DNA from: Shimia sagamensis
GTDB taxonomy: Bacteria; Pseudomonadota; Alphaproteobacteria; Rhodobacterales; Rhodobacteraceae
Assembly: GCF_900182745.1 (NCBI RefSeq)
Contig: NZ_FXTY01000011.1
Location: 40,695-104,694, forward strand
Reading direction: 5' to 3'
DNA: 64,000 nt
Shown here: piece after piece, positions 44,926 through 53,738 of the stretch
Position numbering within the stretch: position 1 is the first letter of the stretch
Layout: every line of letters begins with the position of its first letter
Notes under the pieces: generated by a model
Seen by the model: only the letters and a program-made list of their open reading frames with translations
Told to the model about the DNA's origin: nothing
Databases searched by the model: none
Made by a program: the position numbers and the translations under genes

Positions 44926-45666
44926 TTAGCGTAAAACACCAATGTCCGGCGCGATGGCCAGCATCCACTGCGCTATGAAGTTTATTGAGTTTGTCGCGAT
45001 CAGCAGCCCGAATACAATCAACATGGCACCCATGGCTTTCTCAACCAATCCAAGATGTTTGCGGAATTTTGACATCCACTTCATGAACGGGCCGATAAAA
45101 AGAGCAGCCAACACAAACGGCGCCGTCATACCCAATCCATAGACAAACAACATCCCAGCCCCAGCCGACGCGGTATCGGCACCTGCTGCAGTAAATAGGA
45201 TCGCCGCAAGAACAGGACCAACACAGGGTGTCCAGCCAAATGCAAAGGCCAAGCCAATCACATAAGCCCCCACCAAGCTCATGTTAGCGGTGGTGGTCGC
45301 ATCGGACCGCAATTGACGATAAAGAATGCTGACCCGGAGTATCCCAAGAAAATGTAAACCCATCACGATAATGATTGTCGCTGCAAGCCACCGCAGAATG
45401 TCAAAGTATTCGCGAAGCACCTGACCAAACGTCGTTGCCGCCGCTCCCAACCCCATGAAGATTGTGATCACGCCAGCCGCAAAAAAGCAGGCCGCCAACA
45501 CGGCACGCAACCGCGTTTTTCTGTCCATCTGTGCCTCTGCGGAAATCTGGTTAATACCAACACCAGCCAAATAGCTCAGATAGAACGGCACAATTGGCAA
45601 AATGCACGGCGACAAAAACGACAAGACGCCCGCAAATGCAGCACCAGCAAGGGTAATTTCCATCAT
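44926..45666 (-). CDS. soxV: CcdA-type thiol transporter SoxV
   Basis: A 246-residue six-helix membrane protein. The redox Cys pair is in LSPCILPIVPFYLSYLAG and GWTPCVGPVLAAILF. It carries reducing power from cytoplasmic thioredoxin to the periplasm, which in Sox systems keeps SoxYZ active. It is divergent from soxS. Confidence 0.88.
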   Translation of the reverse strand: MMEITLAGAAFAGVLSFLSPCILPIVPFYLSYLAGVGINQISAEAQMDRKTRLRAVLAACFFAAGVITIFMGLGAAATTFGQVLREYFDILRWLAATIIIVMGLHFLGILRVSILYRQLRSDATTTANMSLVGAYVIGLAFAFGWTPCVGPVLAAILFTAAGADTASAGAGMLFVYGLGMTAPFVLAALFIGPFMKWMSKFRKHLGLVEKAMGAMLIVFGLLIATNSINFIAQWMLAIAPDIGVLR

Positions 45667-45693
45667 CGCAGGCGCTCGCTCTTGTGTAATTCA

Positions 45694-45708
45694 AATATTC
45701 ATATTATG
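45694..45708. promoter_or_regulatory. Candidate SoxR operator in the soxV-soxS region
   Basis: AATATTCATATTATG in the 70-bp divergent gap resembles the AT-rich dyad at 43599-43616. The soxS-soxV intergenic region is a known SoxR target in model Sox systems. The precise bases are inferred. Confidence 0.45.
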
Positions 45709-45736
45709 TTGTTTGTTGAGTAAAGGTCAATTTCAC

Positions 45737-46105
45737 ATGTCACTCCGTCTTATCCTTTTCAGTCTGTTTCTTAGCCTATCGTCGGCATTTTCCGCTGCGG
45801 CTGGGCCTGTTTTGGTGATGGTAGAAGAACAGGGCTGCGTCTGGTGCGCGCAATGGAACGATGAGATCGCGCATATTTATCCAAAGACCACCGAGGGCAA
45901 AGCCGCGCCTCTTAGGCGATTGGATATTCACGCAGCGCGGCCCGATGATTTGACGTTTAGCCAATCACTTAATTTCACGCCTACATTTGTTTTGATGGTA
46001 GACGGACAAGAAGTCTCCAGGATCGAAGGATATCCCGGAGAGGACTTTTTCTGGGGACTGTTAGGACAGATGTTGTCGGACGCCAGCATTGATGTTTCTG
46101 GATGA
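45737..46105 (+). CDS. soxS: Periplasmic thioredoxin SoxS
   Basis: A 122-residue thiol-disulfide protein with a Sec leader (LRLILFSLFLSLSSAFSAAAG) and active site EEQGCVWCAQWNDEIAHIYP, followed by the characteristic TTEGKAAPLRR. It reductively reactivates SoxYZ, fed by SoxV. ATG 45737 follows AAAGG at 45722-45726; the upstream extension overlaps soxV antisense. Confidence 0.9.
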   Translation: MSLRLILFSLFLSLSSAFSAAAGPVLVMVEEQGCVWCAQWNDEIAHIYPKTTEGKAAPLRRLDIHAARPDDLTFSQSLNFTPTFVLMVDGQEVSRIEGYPGEDFFWGLLGQMLSDASIDVSG

Positions 46106-46170
46106 ACTCCCGATATTATGGCAAGCACAGCGACCAAATGGTCATTACAGATCTAAAGGAAGAGAACCAG

Positions 46171-46509
46171 ATGGGCCTGCCAGTATTTGACAGTAACATG
46201 TGTGCCGAAGACATGGACAAGATGGCAGACAATGCCATGAAAGCCTCCTATTTCCTCAAGGCGATCAGCCACGAGGGGCGATTGATGATCTTGTGTCACC
46301 TCGCCTCGGGTGAAAAGTCGGTAACCGAGCTTGAAAACCTTCTGTCATCCCGACAGGCTGCGGTATCTCAGCAGCTGTCCCGGCTTCGACTTGAAGGGCT
46401 GGTGACACCCAGACGTGACGGCAAAGTTATCTACTACAGCTTGACCGATGACCGGCCCAAAAAGATCATGGAAGTTGTCTATGATCTTTTTTGTCGCGAC
46501 GACGATTGA
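46171..46509 (+). CDS. soxR: ArsR-family repressor SoxR, likely persulfide sensor
   Basis: A 112-residue winged-helix protein: LKAISHEGRLMILCHLASGEKSVTELENLLSSRQAAVSQQLSRLR is the DNA-binding domain. Cys42 (ILCHL) and Cys108 (DLFCRDDD) match the pair that forms a tetrasulfide bridge in SqrR/BigR-type sensors; Cys11 is extra. The start may be ATG 46171 (GGAAGAG upstream) or ATG 46102, which overlaps the soxS stop. It represses sox genes in the absence of sulfur substrate in known systems. Confidence 0.86.
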   Translation: MGLPVFDSNMCAEDMDKMADNAMKASYFLKAISHEGRLMILCHLASGEKSVTELENLLSSRQAAVSQQLSRLRLEGLVTPRRDGKVIYYSLTDDRPKKIMEVVYDLFCRDDD

Positions 46510-46551
46510 ACCGATCGAATGCAGTCGCAAACAGTGTAATGGAACGCGACG

Positions 46552-47601
46552 ATGCTTGATTTGGTCTCTGAACCCTTAGCTGTGGCCTTTGTCGGTCTGG
46601 TAGGCGGTTTGCTGCTCGGCCTTGCCGCACGTATTGGTCGGTTCTGCACCTTGGGCGCCATAGAAGATTTGTTCTATGGTGAGAACACGCTGCGCCTGCG
46701 CATGTGGGGCATCGCCATTGGCCTGTCCGTCATGGGAACCTTTGGTCTGTCCGCAGCGGGTTTACTTGACCTGAGTGAAACTCTCTACCTGTCGAGGCAA
46801 TGGAACCCATTGGAGAGCGTACTTGGCGGGCTGCTGTTTGGATATGGCATGGCCCTCGCCGGTAACTGCGGTTACGGCGCGTTGGCGCGAGTCGGCGGCG
46901 GAGATCTGCGCTCACTGTTGATTGTTTTAGTGATGGGCATTTCCGCATATGTCACGCTAGGCGGTCCACTTTCTCCGCTGCGTATATGGATGTTTGGCGC
47001 ATCAGAACAGGCATCGAATTTCCCCACCTTCGCCCATTTGGCCACGCCGTTGACCGGGATCTCAATGGAGGTCACAGGCATGATAATTGGTGCGGTTATT
47101 CTTGCGCTGACTTTGGGAAACAAAACACTTCGGAATTCGCCCAGCCATGTGTTCTGGGGCGCCGTTGCCGGGCTGGCGATAGTTCTAGGTTGGGCCGGAA
47201 CATATTGGGTCGCCAGTCACGGGTTTGACGCAACTGCGGTTGTCAGCCACACATTTTCAGCCCCCATTGGCGAAACAATGCTGTATCTCATGACCTCATC
47301 AGGCAATTCGATTAGTTTCGGCACTGGTTCAGTCATCGGGGTTCTGATCGGAGCCCTAATTGGCAGCCTGTATATGGGCCACTTCAGATGGGAATCCTGC
47401 GATGATCCCCGCGAACTGCGCCGACAAATTCTAGGCGCCGCTTTGATGGGCATTGGTGCTGTTGTTGCGGTTGGCTGCAGCGTCGGTCAGGGGTTATCTG
47501 CGTTTTCAGTCCTGTCCTACAGCGCTCCGCTTACGTTGCTCAGTATTATGTCAGGAGCTGCTTTGGGTCTGCGACAACTGATCCTGGGATTTGCACCGTA
47601 A
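46552..47601 (+). CDS. soxT: YeeE/YedE family transporter (SoxT-like 2)
   Basis: A 349-residue membrane protein of the thiosulfate-permease family with Cys motifs RIGRFCTLGAIED, LAGNCGYGAL and VGCSVGQGLSAFS. It follows soxR in the same orientation, the usual place of soxT, whose product affects SoxR signalling or substrate entry. It is only distantly similar to the copy at 43794-44855, so the two probably have different roles. Confidence 0.82.
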   Translation: MLDLVSEPLAVAFVGLVGGLLLGLAARIGRFCTLGAIEDLFYGENTLRLRMWGIAIGLSVMGTFGLSAAGLLDLSETLYLSRQWNPLESVLGGLLFGYGMALAGNCGYGALARVGGGDLRSLLIVLVMGISAYVTLGGPLSPLRIWMFGASEQASNFPTFAHLATPLTGISMEVTGMIIGAVILALTLGNKTLRNSPSHVFWGAVAGLAIVLGWAGTYWVASHGFDATAVVSHTFSAPIGETMLYLMTSSGNSISFGTGSVIGVLIGALIGSLYMGHFRWESCDDPRELRRQILGAALMGIGAVVAVGCSVGQGLSAFSVLSYSAPLTLLSIMSGAALGLRQLILGFAP

Positions 47602-48046
47602 TAACCCTGCTGTCGGCATCTCCAAAACCGTCACGTATTGAGCCCACAGGCCAACGTCACAGGTGACCCAAGCCGTCGTTATTGCCAAAGATAGTCGCCG
47701 CAGTGCAGCCTCCACCATCAGGAACAGCTTCACCAATGCCAACCAACCCACCAATTCAATTCGGGCCTCAACCAACACTGTGAGCATGCAAATTGGGCGC
47801 CGAGAATACTAAAGTGCGTCGCCTCTGCCGGCTGCACCCAAGTTTTAGCGGGAGCACCTAAGAACGCTCCAACTTTGCCGTTGCCGTGTTTCAGAAGGTT
47901 TCTAGGTGTAAGTTGTCCCTCCAATCCGTTCCCAATGCCACAATTTTTGGAATCGGAGCATCATTTTGAGAAATCGGCGCGCCTATCGACAGCAGCATCT
48001 CTATATTGGCTCCAATCCAGTTCTTGAGACAACGAATAGGCCAACC
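47602..48046. other. Intergenic region without a recognised gene
   Basis: 445 bp. Short minus-strand frames (47551-47787, 47730-47924) show no family resemblance and lack ribosome sites. It should hold the promoter of the AraC-type regulator. Confidence 0.5.
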
Positions 48047-49114
48047 ATGATCTATCTCGACCTGGCCCTGCGTGGCGGTGCCATTACACTTTTGCTTTTG
48101 TTGGCTTTTTTGCTTTGGCGCGCACCAATCAGCCTGGAAGGTCGCTTATCAGTGGTGGCGTTGGCTTTGTCCGAAACCGCTTTTCTAATCATCACAACTG
48201 CTCTGCCACTCGATCTGCATCCAGCGTTGCAATCAAATCTCACGCTGATAGCCAGCTTCACTCCTGCAGCGATTACTTGGCTGATCGTGACCATTTTTCT
48301 CGATGCTCCAGGACATCGGTGGCCCTGGCTCCTTGCCTCGTTGGCCACCTCGATTGCGCTTTTCACTCATGAGACATTTCCAGACATTTTCTCCCTGTTT
48401 TTGCCAATGTCCGTAGTTCTCTATGGCGCGCTTTTGATCCTCTCACTCAGGTCACGCCGTGACGATTTGGTGGATTGCCGTTGTCGGGCACGACCAGGCT
48501 TTGCAGCCGCTATTGCAAGTCTTGCGTTGCTCCTGACCGGGGGGCAAGCAACCCGTTTTCTTCAGCAGGACAGCCTTGCGCTGGCTCTCCTGCAAGCCGT
48601 TGGCACCCTTGTTGTTGCCCTCAATTTCGCGGTGTGGCTGCTACTTCCTGATGCGAACCGCTGGCCCGGCGAGACATCTTCGGAAACCACCACCCGGTTG
48701 CCGGTCCAAGATGATTTTGCTGACCCGGCTCTGATCGCGGGCATCCAGTCAGCAATGAGCGCGGGCATCTGGCGAGAAGAAGGGTTGACCATCGGGGCAC
48801 TCGCAAGAAAACTCGCGGTGCCTGAACATCGCGTGCGTCGCGCGATCAACCAAGGTCTGGGTTTCCGCAACTTCTCAAGCTTCATCAATCGAGCCCGGAT
48901 CGAAGCCGCATGTGCCGCATTGACAGATCCCACCCAAATGAACGCAACGGTTCTGGAGATCGCATATGAGGTCGGCTTTGCCTCAGTAGGACCATTCAAT
49001 CGGGCTTTTCGCGCAGAATTCGGGCATAGCCCAACTGAATACCGACGCGCCGCGCAGTCTGGTGCATTCCCCGATTCTGAAAAATCATCGCCAAATGCTG
49101 TAAACCTGCACTGA
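48047..49114 (+). CDS. Membrane-integrated AraC-type transcriptional regulator
   Basis: A 355-residue protein. The first about 225 residues form six to seven transmembrane helices without a recognisable ligand domain. The C-terminal 110 residues are an AraC DNA-binding domain: LTIGALARKLAVPEHRVRRAINQ is the first helix-turn-helix, and ILEIAYEVGFASVGPFNRAFRAEFGHSPTEYRR the second. Regulators of this build sense membrane or periplasmic cues. The start ATG 48047 was chosen because the hydrophobic part begins there. Target is unknown; the nearest candidate is the small secreted peptide gene just downstream. Confidence 0.82.
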   Translation: MIYLDLALRGGAITLLLLLAFLLWRAPISLEGRLSVVALALSETAFLIITTALPLDLHPALQSNLTLIASFTPAAITWLIVTIFLDAPGHRWPWLLASLATSIALFTHETFPDIFSLFLPMSVVLYGALLILSLRSRRDDLVDCRCRARPGFAAAIASLALLLTGGQATRFLQQDSLALALLQAVGTLVVALNFAVWLLLPDANRWPGETSSETTTRLPVQDDFADPALIAGIQSAMSAGIWREEGLTIGALARKLAVPEHRVRRAINQGLGFRNFSSFINRARIEAACAALTDPTQMNATVLEIAYEVGFASVGPFNRAFRAEFGHSPTEYRRAAQSGAFPDSEKSSPNAVNLH

Positions 49115-49189
49115 GTTTTAAATTCGACGCGCAGGCATGGGGTAGACGTAACAAACAAGGGCATCAATTCCACGAAACGGAGATGCTCG

Positions 49190-49354
49190 ATGCGTGCCAT
49201 AATTCTAACTATGCTGATAATTTTTGCCAACACAACTCAGGCCCCAGCTCAAACGATGCCGACGATGCCCCCCACGGCCTCACCTGAAATCGGAACCTTT
49301 TGTGGCTTCCTAAAGAGATGCCCAAAAGCGTCGGCACCCAAGTCTGACGACTAG
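49190..49354 (+). CDS. 54-residue secreted peptide
   Basis: A short gene below usual length cut-offs. It encodes a Sec leader (MRAIILTMLIIFANTTQA, probable cleavage after PAQ) and a mature peptide of about 33 residues with two Cys (TFCGFLKRCPKA) that can form one disulfide. GGAG stands 7 bases before the ATG. It follows the AraC-type regulator by 75 bp. No family recognised. Confidence 0.55.
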   Translation: MRAIILTMLIIFANTTQAPAQTMPTMPPTASPEIGTFCGFLKRCPKASAPKSDD

Positions 49355-49618
49355 ACTGCCGGTCCGATCCGGCCGTAGAGACGCAAACTCGCTTTGAGTC
49401 GAACTGCGCCTGATGCAGTTGCTGGCCACGTGAATTAAACCGGCTGTCGAAATCGAACCCGGATCTATCTCGGGTACGCCGCCCAAAATTGGCTTTTCCG
49501 CACAGGCGTAAGTCAGCGTTGCCTGTGTGGGGCTCGTCACCGACCAAACTACTTCGGCGTACAGTAATGATTCCAGCCTACATCAAAATACGTTAGAGGC
49601 CGTTCAAAAGAGGCAATC

Positions 49619-50605
49619 TCAGCTTCTGTATTGAAGATTAGGGCTAACACACAGCCTCCCGTAACAGTGGAAAACTCGCACAAAACCCAGCACGGTCATT
49701 TCGTCGCCGGAATACCCCTTGCGTCGCAAGACGGCGTACAATGTGTTATCTGACATAAGGCGATGCCAAGAACGCAATGACGGGAAAAGATATTCCGCAT
49801 AGGCTGTAATCTCACGAAACTCCGTCAAAATTCGATGGCTTGATTTGGTAAGGGTACATTGTGACCCCGGGCGCATCTTCATTTGAGACGCAGCGATCGA
49901 CCATACCTTCGTCTCAAAATCGAACTTCTACCATTTCGCCTGGCGGATCTTGCCCGGTCGTTGGGCTAACATAGCCAACAGTTGCATCGCCATTCGTGTG
50001 ATCTCCAGCCCATCGAGTCCATCGATAGCGGTCATGAGTGCTCCAAGTTTCGGGATCCGTGATTGCACACGGTGTTTGCGGTTTGGACACATCAAGCCAT
50101 CTTCAAATGCATAGGCAGAATCTGTTTCGGCCACCCATACTGGCAACAGCAAACCGAAAGTCGGACCCAATCCGTGCGCACAAGCGATGAACCGTTTCAT
50201 GTTATTCTTTGGCTTCGACTTTATGAAGATATGCCAGGATCAATGGTGCGGTGACTGCCGTGATGGGCTTGCGTCCAAAGTCTGCGTTCGTGAGCTTCAC
50301 ATGATAAATCGTTTTGTCGAGAATGGCTTTCGTTTTGCCCTCTTTGCGTTGTTTCTCCAGAAATGCATCGCCGATTTTGGCGAACGTGTGGCTCTGCGCC
50401 ACTAGAGTTTCGCCCTTGCGCCAAAGAGATATCAGTGTACGCACACATCGGCAGTTTCTTCTCTTTTCCATGCAGCCGATATTTGACGTTCCAAACGTTT
50501 GGAGCCGGATGGCGTCACAAGCAGATAAAGCCCCTCAAAGTACGAAACCTTATATGGCTTTTCTCTGGGCTTGAGATTTCGAATCTGAACATCGCTAAGT
50601 GGCAT
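49619..50605 (-). pseudogene. Decayed P4-type (DUF4102) tyrosine integrase
   Basis: Pieces of one integrase lie in successive frames in the correct order. First is MPLSDVQIRNLKPREKPYKV with FEGLYLLVTPSGSK (from 50605, DUF4102 arm domain). Then come TFAKIGDAFLEKQRKEGK and ADFGRKPITAVTAP (50202-50471), LGALMTAIDGLDGLEITRM and LAMLAQRPGKIRQAKW (49928-50200), and ILTEFREITAYAEYLFPSLR and RKGYSGDEMTVLGF (49619-49882). At least three frame breaks are present, and the C-terminal HGFR box and Tyr region are lost. It marks a former genomic island between the Sox region and the catabolic island. Confidence 0.82.
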
Positions 50606-51184
50606 CTGGGGGCATCGCCTTTTCATCAAAGTCGCGAAGCCCCCAAAAAGCCCCCCAATCTGGGGGCATCTCACCAAACGCCATAGGATGGCATCGGACA
50701 AAGAACTTCATCAAAACCCATGTAACACAGAGTGTTTCGGATGTCTTCGGACTACGGTGAATTGAAAAATGGTGCCCACACGGAGCCGCAAAAAGCACCT
50801 AACAGTATGAAAATATATAAAAATAATTCACATGAAAATACCCATACCCCCAAATATACCCCATCAGAGAAATCCACAATTCTAAAGCATCGAACTTCGG
50901 GCTGATACAGCCCCTACTCACTGCCCAGATACTGACTGCAAAAGGCCTTTAGCTGCCGTTGGTGCAAAACACGTCTAACGGCTGCTGTCAGCCCAAAGTG
51001 GACTCTTCCCTCATGTGCGATCATGGCGTAAGCGGACATTCACACAACTGGGCTGGACGTCTGCTCTGCGGGACGAGGACGAAACCGATTTGGCTCAACG
51101 TCCGCTTTCTGCCAACCCAGTGATATGGCGGTGATAGCCTGAAATTGTGCATAACCTTTTGGGGGCGCTGAACACCCATCAATT
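50606..51184. other. Intergenic region with a dispersed repeat
   Basis: 579 bp without a gene. The left part has several runs of GGGGG/CCCCC near 50605-50680; the middle (50800-50890) is AT-rich. The dispersed repeat at 50987-51108 occupies the right part, 76 bp before the end of the AAA+ regulator gene. Confidence 0.55.
50987..51108. repeat. Dispersed intergenic repeat, copy A
   Basis: Begins GTCAGCCCAAAG and ends GTCCGCTTT, sharing with 61193-61319 the blocks AAGCGGACA, TCACACAAC, a TGGACG element and ACGAGG at nearly the same spacing. It has no coding capacity and lies outside genes. Confidence 0.75.
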
Positions 51185-52912
51185 CTAATCCAATTGGAAT
51201 TTTTTCATTTTATTATAGAGCGTGCGAGGAGCTATACCCAGATATTGGGCTGTTGCCCCTTTACGATAATTGTGCTGTTTCAGTGCCGCGGCGATCCACT
51301 CTCTCTCGCCGATCGGTTCGATCGGCCTCTCGGGGTGAGCTGGCATTTCCTGTTCTGGAATCTGAGTTAAGGTTAGAAAATTGACGTCCCGCGCGGTGAC
51401 GCGCCCGGAAGAATTCAGTGTCAAAATCCGCCGGATCGCGTTCTTTAATTCCCGTACATTTCCCGGCCAGTCATATTCAAGAAGAACCCTGAGTGCGGCG
51501 TTGGTAAATTGTATGTCTTCGTTTCGGGTCAGATTGTGAGCAAAAAAGGCAGCAAGTTCGGCGATGTCGTCCCGTCTTTCACGCAAAGGCGGCACCGCGA
51601 TTTGGATTGCATTTATGCGGTGGTAAAGATCGCGTCGAAACTCATTGACCTCGACGAGATCCTCAATGTTCTGATTACTGGTGCTAAGCAACCGGACATT
51701 TACCGTCCGACCGTCAAGCGCTCCAATGCGTTGAACATAACCCGTTTCCGCAAACCTTAAGATCAAGCCTTGTAACTCAGCGCTTAACGCTGAGACCTCT
51801 TCGAGTATGATGCCATTGCCGTGTGCCGTTTCCAGTGCACCACGAGTTAGTGGAACATCTCTGCGGTTAAGGCCGGCCACTTGCCCCATAAGCTGAACAG
51901 GCCCGACATCACGTGAAAGGCTGGTGCAATCTACGACAACCGGGTCGCGTTTTTCTGCGTAGTGTTGTTTATGAATATCTGCGGCCAACAGGCTTTTGCC
52001 TGTGCCGGTTTCACCGGTGATCAACACTGGCATATCGCTTGGCGCTATGTCGGCCACTAATTTCCGCAAAGTCTGCATTGCATGTGAACTGCCGATGAAC
52101 GCTGAAGGCTGGGCGACGTCGTCCTTGTTGCCGCGACCCATCTTGGCAATGACCTTGTATGATCGTGCCACTTCTTCGATGGCCTGTTCTAAAGGTAACC
52201 GGTCAATCGTTGATCCTGCTATGTAACCGTTCACCCGGCTTAACCGCGTGACGGTCAATGCGTCTTCCGGTGACGTTATGGGGCCACCTTCGATTAAGGT
52301 TGCGATATTGGCAGGGATGCCTTCAAGCACTTGATTGGCCAAATCGGCTGCCCCTTCTAAAGTCAGGCTGGTCGAAACGCCTGTGCGGCCGCCAGTAAAG
52401 CCCACAACAACGCAAATGCGGTCAGCGCCGGCCTCTACCATCATCCGGGCTTCGCGGTTTGTGCAAACATACGCCAAGGTCTTCATGCCACGCTCTGATG
52501 CGGCCCGTATCAGTTCGCATTCTTTGCCAAACCCAATTCCTTCGGCTTCCATCAATTGACGCAGCTGCCCTTCAAGCATCGCCGCAGACGGAAAATTGCA
52601 CACGCCCGCGAACCCAATGCTATTTGCTTTTTCGACAATTTCGATTGGGTCGATGGCTGGGTCACGCACGTTCAGCCCTGCCAGAACCGGTGAAACGCAG
52701 CGGTGCAGGATTTCCTCTTCTGCTATTTCAAAGACCCATTCATTCGCCGGACGAAGCGGCAGGTATGACGCCAGCGATGAAGCTCCCCGCATGCGAAGTC
52801 TGCCCGCATTCAGAACCAGCAAGAAATCTGCCCCAGCGCGATCTACGGCAAGCGCGGTCAGGCCCGATCCAACGGCGGCACCAAAGATGAATGGATTCTT
52901 TTGATCCGTCAT
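51185..52912 (-). CDS. AAA+ regulator with N-terminal PEP-hydrolase-like TIM barrel and Fis-type HTH
   Basis: 575 residues in three parts. Residues 1-255 form a TIM barrel of the phosphoenolpyruvate-hydrolase-like family (GSGLTALAVDRAGADFLLVL, SPVLAGLNVRDP, GFAGVCNFPSAA). Residues about 270-500 form an enhancer-binding-protein AAA+ module with Walker A GETGTGKS and the FRRDLYHRINAIQIAVPPLRER sensor region. The last 45 residues are a Fis-type HTH (YRKGATAQYLGIAPRTLYNK). The GAFTGA loop that contacts sigma-54 is absent (VQLMGQVAGLNRRDVPL in its place), and Walker B is altered (GIILEEV), so classical sigma-54 activation is doubtful. It starts within the stop of the neighbouring gene (ATGA). Confidence 0.85.
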   Translation of the reverse strand: MTDQKNPFIFGAAVGSGLTALAVDRAGADFLLVLNAGRLRMRGASSLASYLPLRPANEWVFEIAEEEILHRCVSPVLAGLNVRDPAIDPIEIVEKANSIGFAGVCNFPSAAMLEGQLRQLMEAEGIGFGKECELIRAASERGMKTLAYVCTNREARMMVEAGADRICVVVGFTGGRTGVSTSLTLEGAADLANQVLEGIPANIATLIEGGPITSPEDALTVTRLSRVNGYIAGSTIDRLPLEQAIEEVARSYKVIAKMGRGNKDDVAQPSAFIGSSHAMQTLRKLVADIAPSDMPVLITGETGTGKSLLAADIHKQHYAEKRDPVVVDCTSLSRDVGPVQLMGQVAGLNRRDVPLTRGALETAHGNGIILEEVSALSAELQGLILRFAETGYVQRIGALDGRTVNVRLLSTSNQNIEDLVEVNEFRRDLYHRINAIQIAVPPLRERRDDIAELAAFFAHNLTRNEDIQFTNAALRVLLEYDWPGNVRELKNAIRRILTLNSSGRVTARDVNFLTLTQIPEQEMPAHPERPIEPIGEREWIAAALKQHNYRKGATAQYLGIAPRTLYNKMKKFQLD

Positions 52913-53562
52913 GGGGTGGCCTTGAAGATCAAAGCGCCATCGGCCCCCACATCAGTTGCCTGAACAGCTTCGTTCAATCCGACGTGTTCATAAAGAAGAA
53001 TTTCGACACCATCGACTTGATGACGCAACTTCTCGATCAGGTCACCCAACGAGGCAATCAACAAATCCGGCGGCCCACCTGTGGTTTGCGGGATCAGTCC
53101 GGGGTGCAACACTAGTTGCCGCAATCCCGCACTTAATGCAGCTCGCCCTTGTTCCAGTGACCGGAAGAAAGCAAGAGATTGAAAGCCATGACGTTGTGCT
53201 CCGGCAAGCCAGGCGTATTCAAGTTCTGGTGTCGCAGGCATTGAGGCCATCATCCTTTTCGTATGGCCTTGAAACAAAATTGCTGAAGGCCAATTGCTCA
53301 CCCCTACATATCCATGATCAGCAAGGCGCCGCAGAAAGTTATCCGCGGTTCCAAAGGGGTCACAGGTCAGAACGCCTGCATAGCTGACCCGCTCGACAGG
53401 ACGGATGTCAAAAAGCGCCCTGTTGTTGTCCAACCGTGGCATCACCATCGCCAAGTCCGCCTGACGGCCACTTAGCCCGTTCAGCGTTGGGCAAAAAACA
53501 TGGCTTACTTGTTCAGAAGTTGGATTCGGAAAGCCGGAAAGTTCGAAGTATTTCATTCGCAA
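52909..53562 (-). CDS. Degenerate PEP-hydrolase-like TIM-barrel protein
   Basis: A 217-residue protein paralogous to the barrel of the adjoining regulator and to 59520-60380, lacking the first strands. Shared stretches are VSYAGVLTCDPFGTADNFLRR (against SPVLAGLNVRDP), GYVGVSNWPSAILFQG and QHGFQSLAF-type spacing near residue 130. Being short and divergent, it is probably a regulatory or subunit partner rather than an independent enzyme. It is first gene of the operon with the AAA+ regulator, coupled by ATGA. Confidence 0.65.
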   Translation of the reverse strand: MRMKYFELSGFPNPTSEQVSHVFCPTLNGLSGRQADLAMVMPRLDNNRALFDIRPVERVSYAGVLTCDPFGTADNFLRRLADHGYVGVSNWPSAILFQGHTKRMMASMPATPELEYAWLAGAQRHGFQSLAFFRSLEQGRAALSAGLRQLVLHPGLIPQTTGGPPDLLIASLGDLIEKLRHQVDGVEILLYEHVGLNEAVQATDVGADGALIFKATP

Positions 53563-53738
53563 CGTATATCAGCATAAATCGGCAATAATAGGCAAAAACT
53601 GCTGGATTTCTGAATTGTTGGCGAGGGTGTATTTTCAACCTGTTGATTTAAAGTGATAATTTTTCTCAAACTTGACGATCATTAACTTGTGGTGGCCCGG
53701 CGCATTGCCGAAAATAGCCCAAACACTGGGGAGATTTC
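53563..53738. promoter_or_regulatory. Divergent promoter region of the regulator pair and the ABC importer operon
   Basis: 176 bp, AT-rich around 53575-53660, must hold promoters in both directions. A GGGGAG ribosome site precedes the first permease gene. No clean operator dyad and no correctly spaced sigma-54 promoter were found. Confidence 0.5.

Noticed and set aside
53688..53708. A TGGC...TTGC pair upstream of the importer operon resembling a sigma-54 promoter.
   Set aside because: Spacing between the GG and GC elements is one base too long for a -24/-12 promoter, and the adjoining AAA+ regulator lacks the GAFTGA contact loop.
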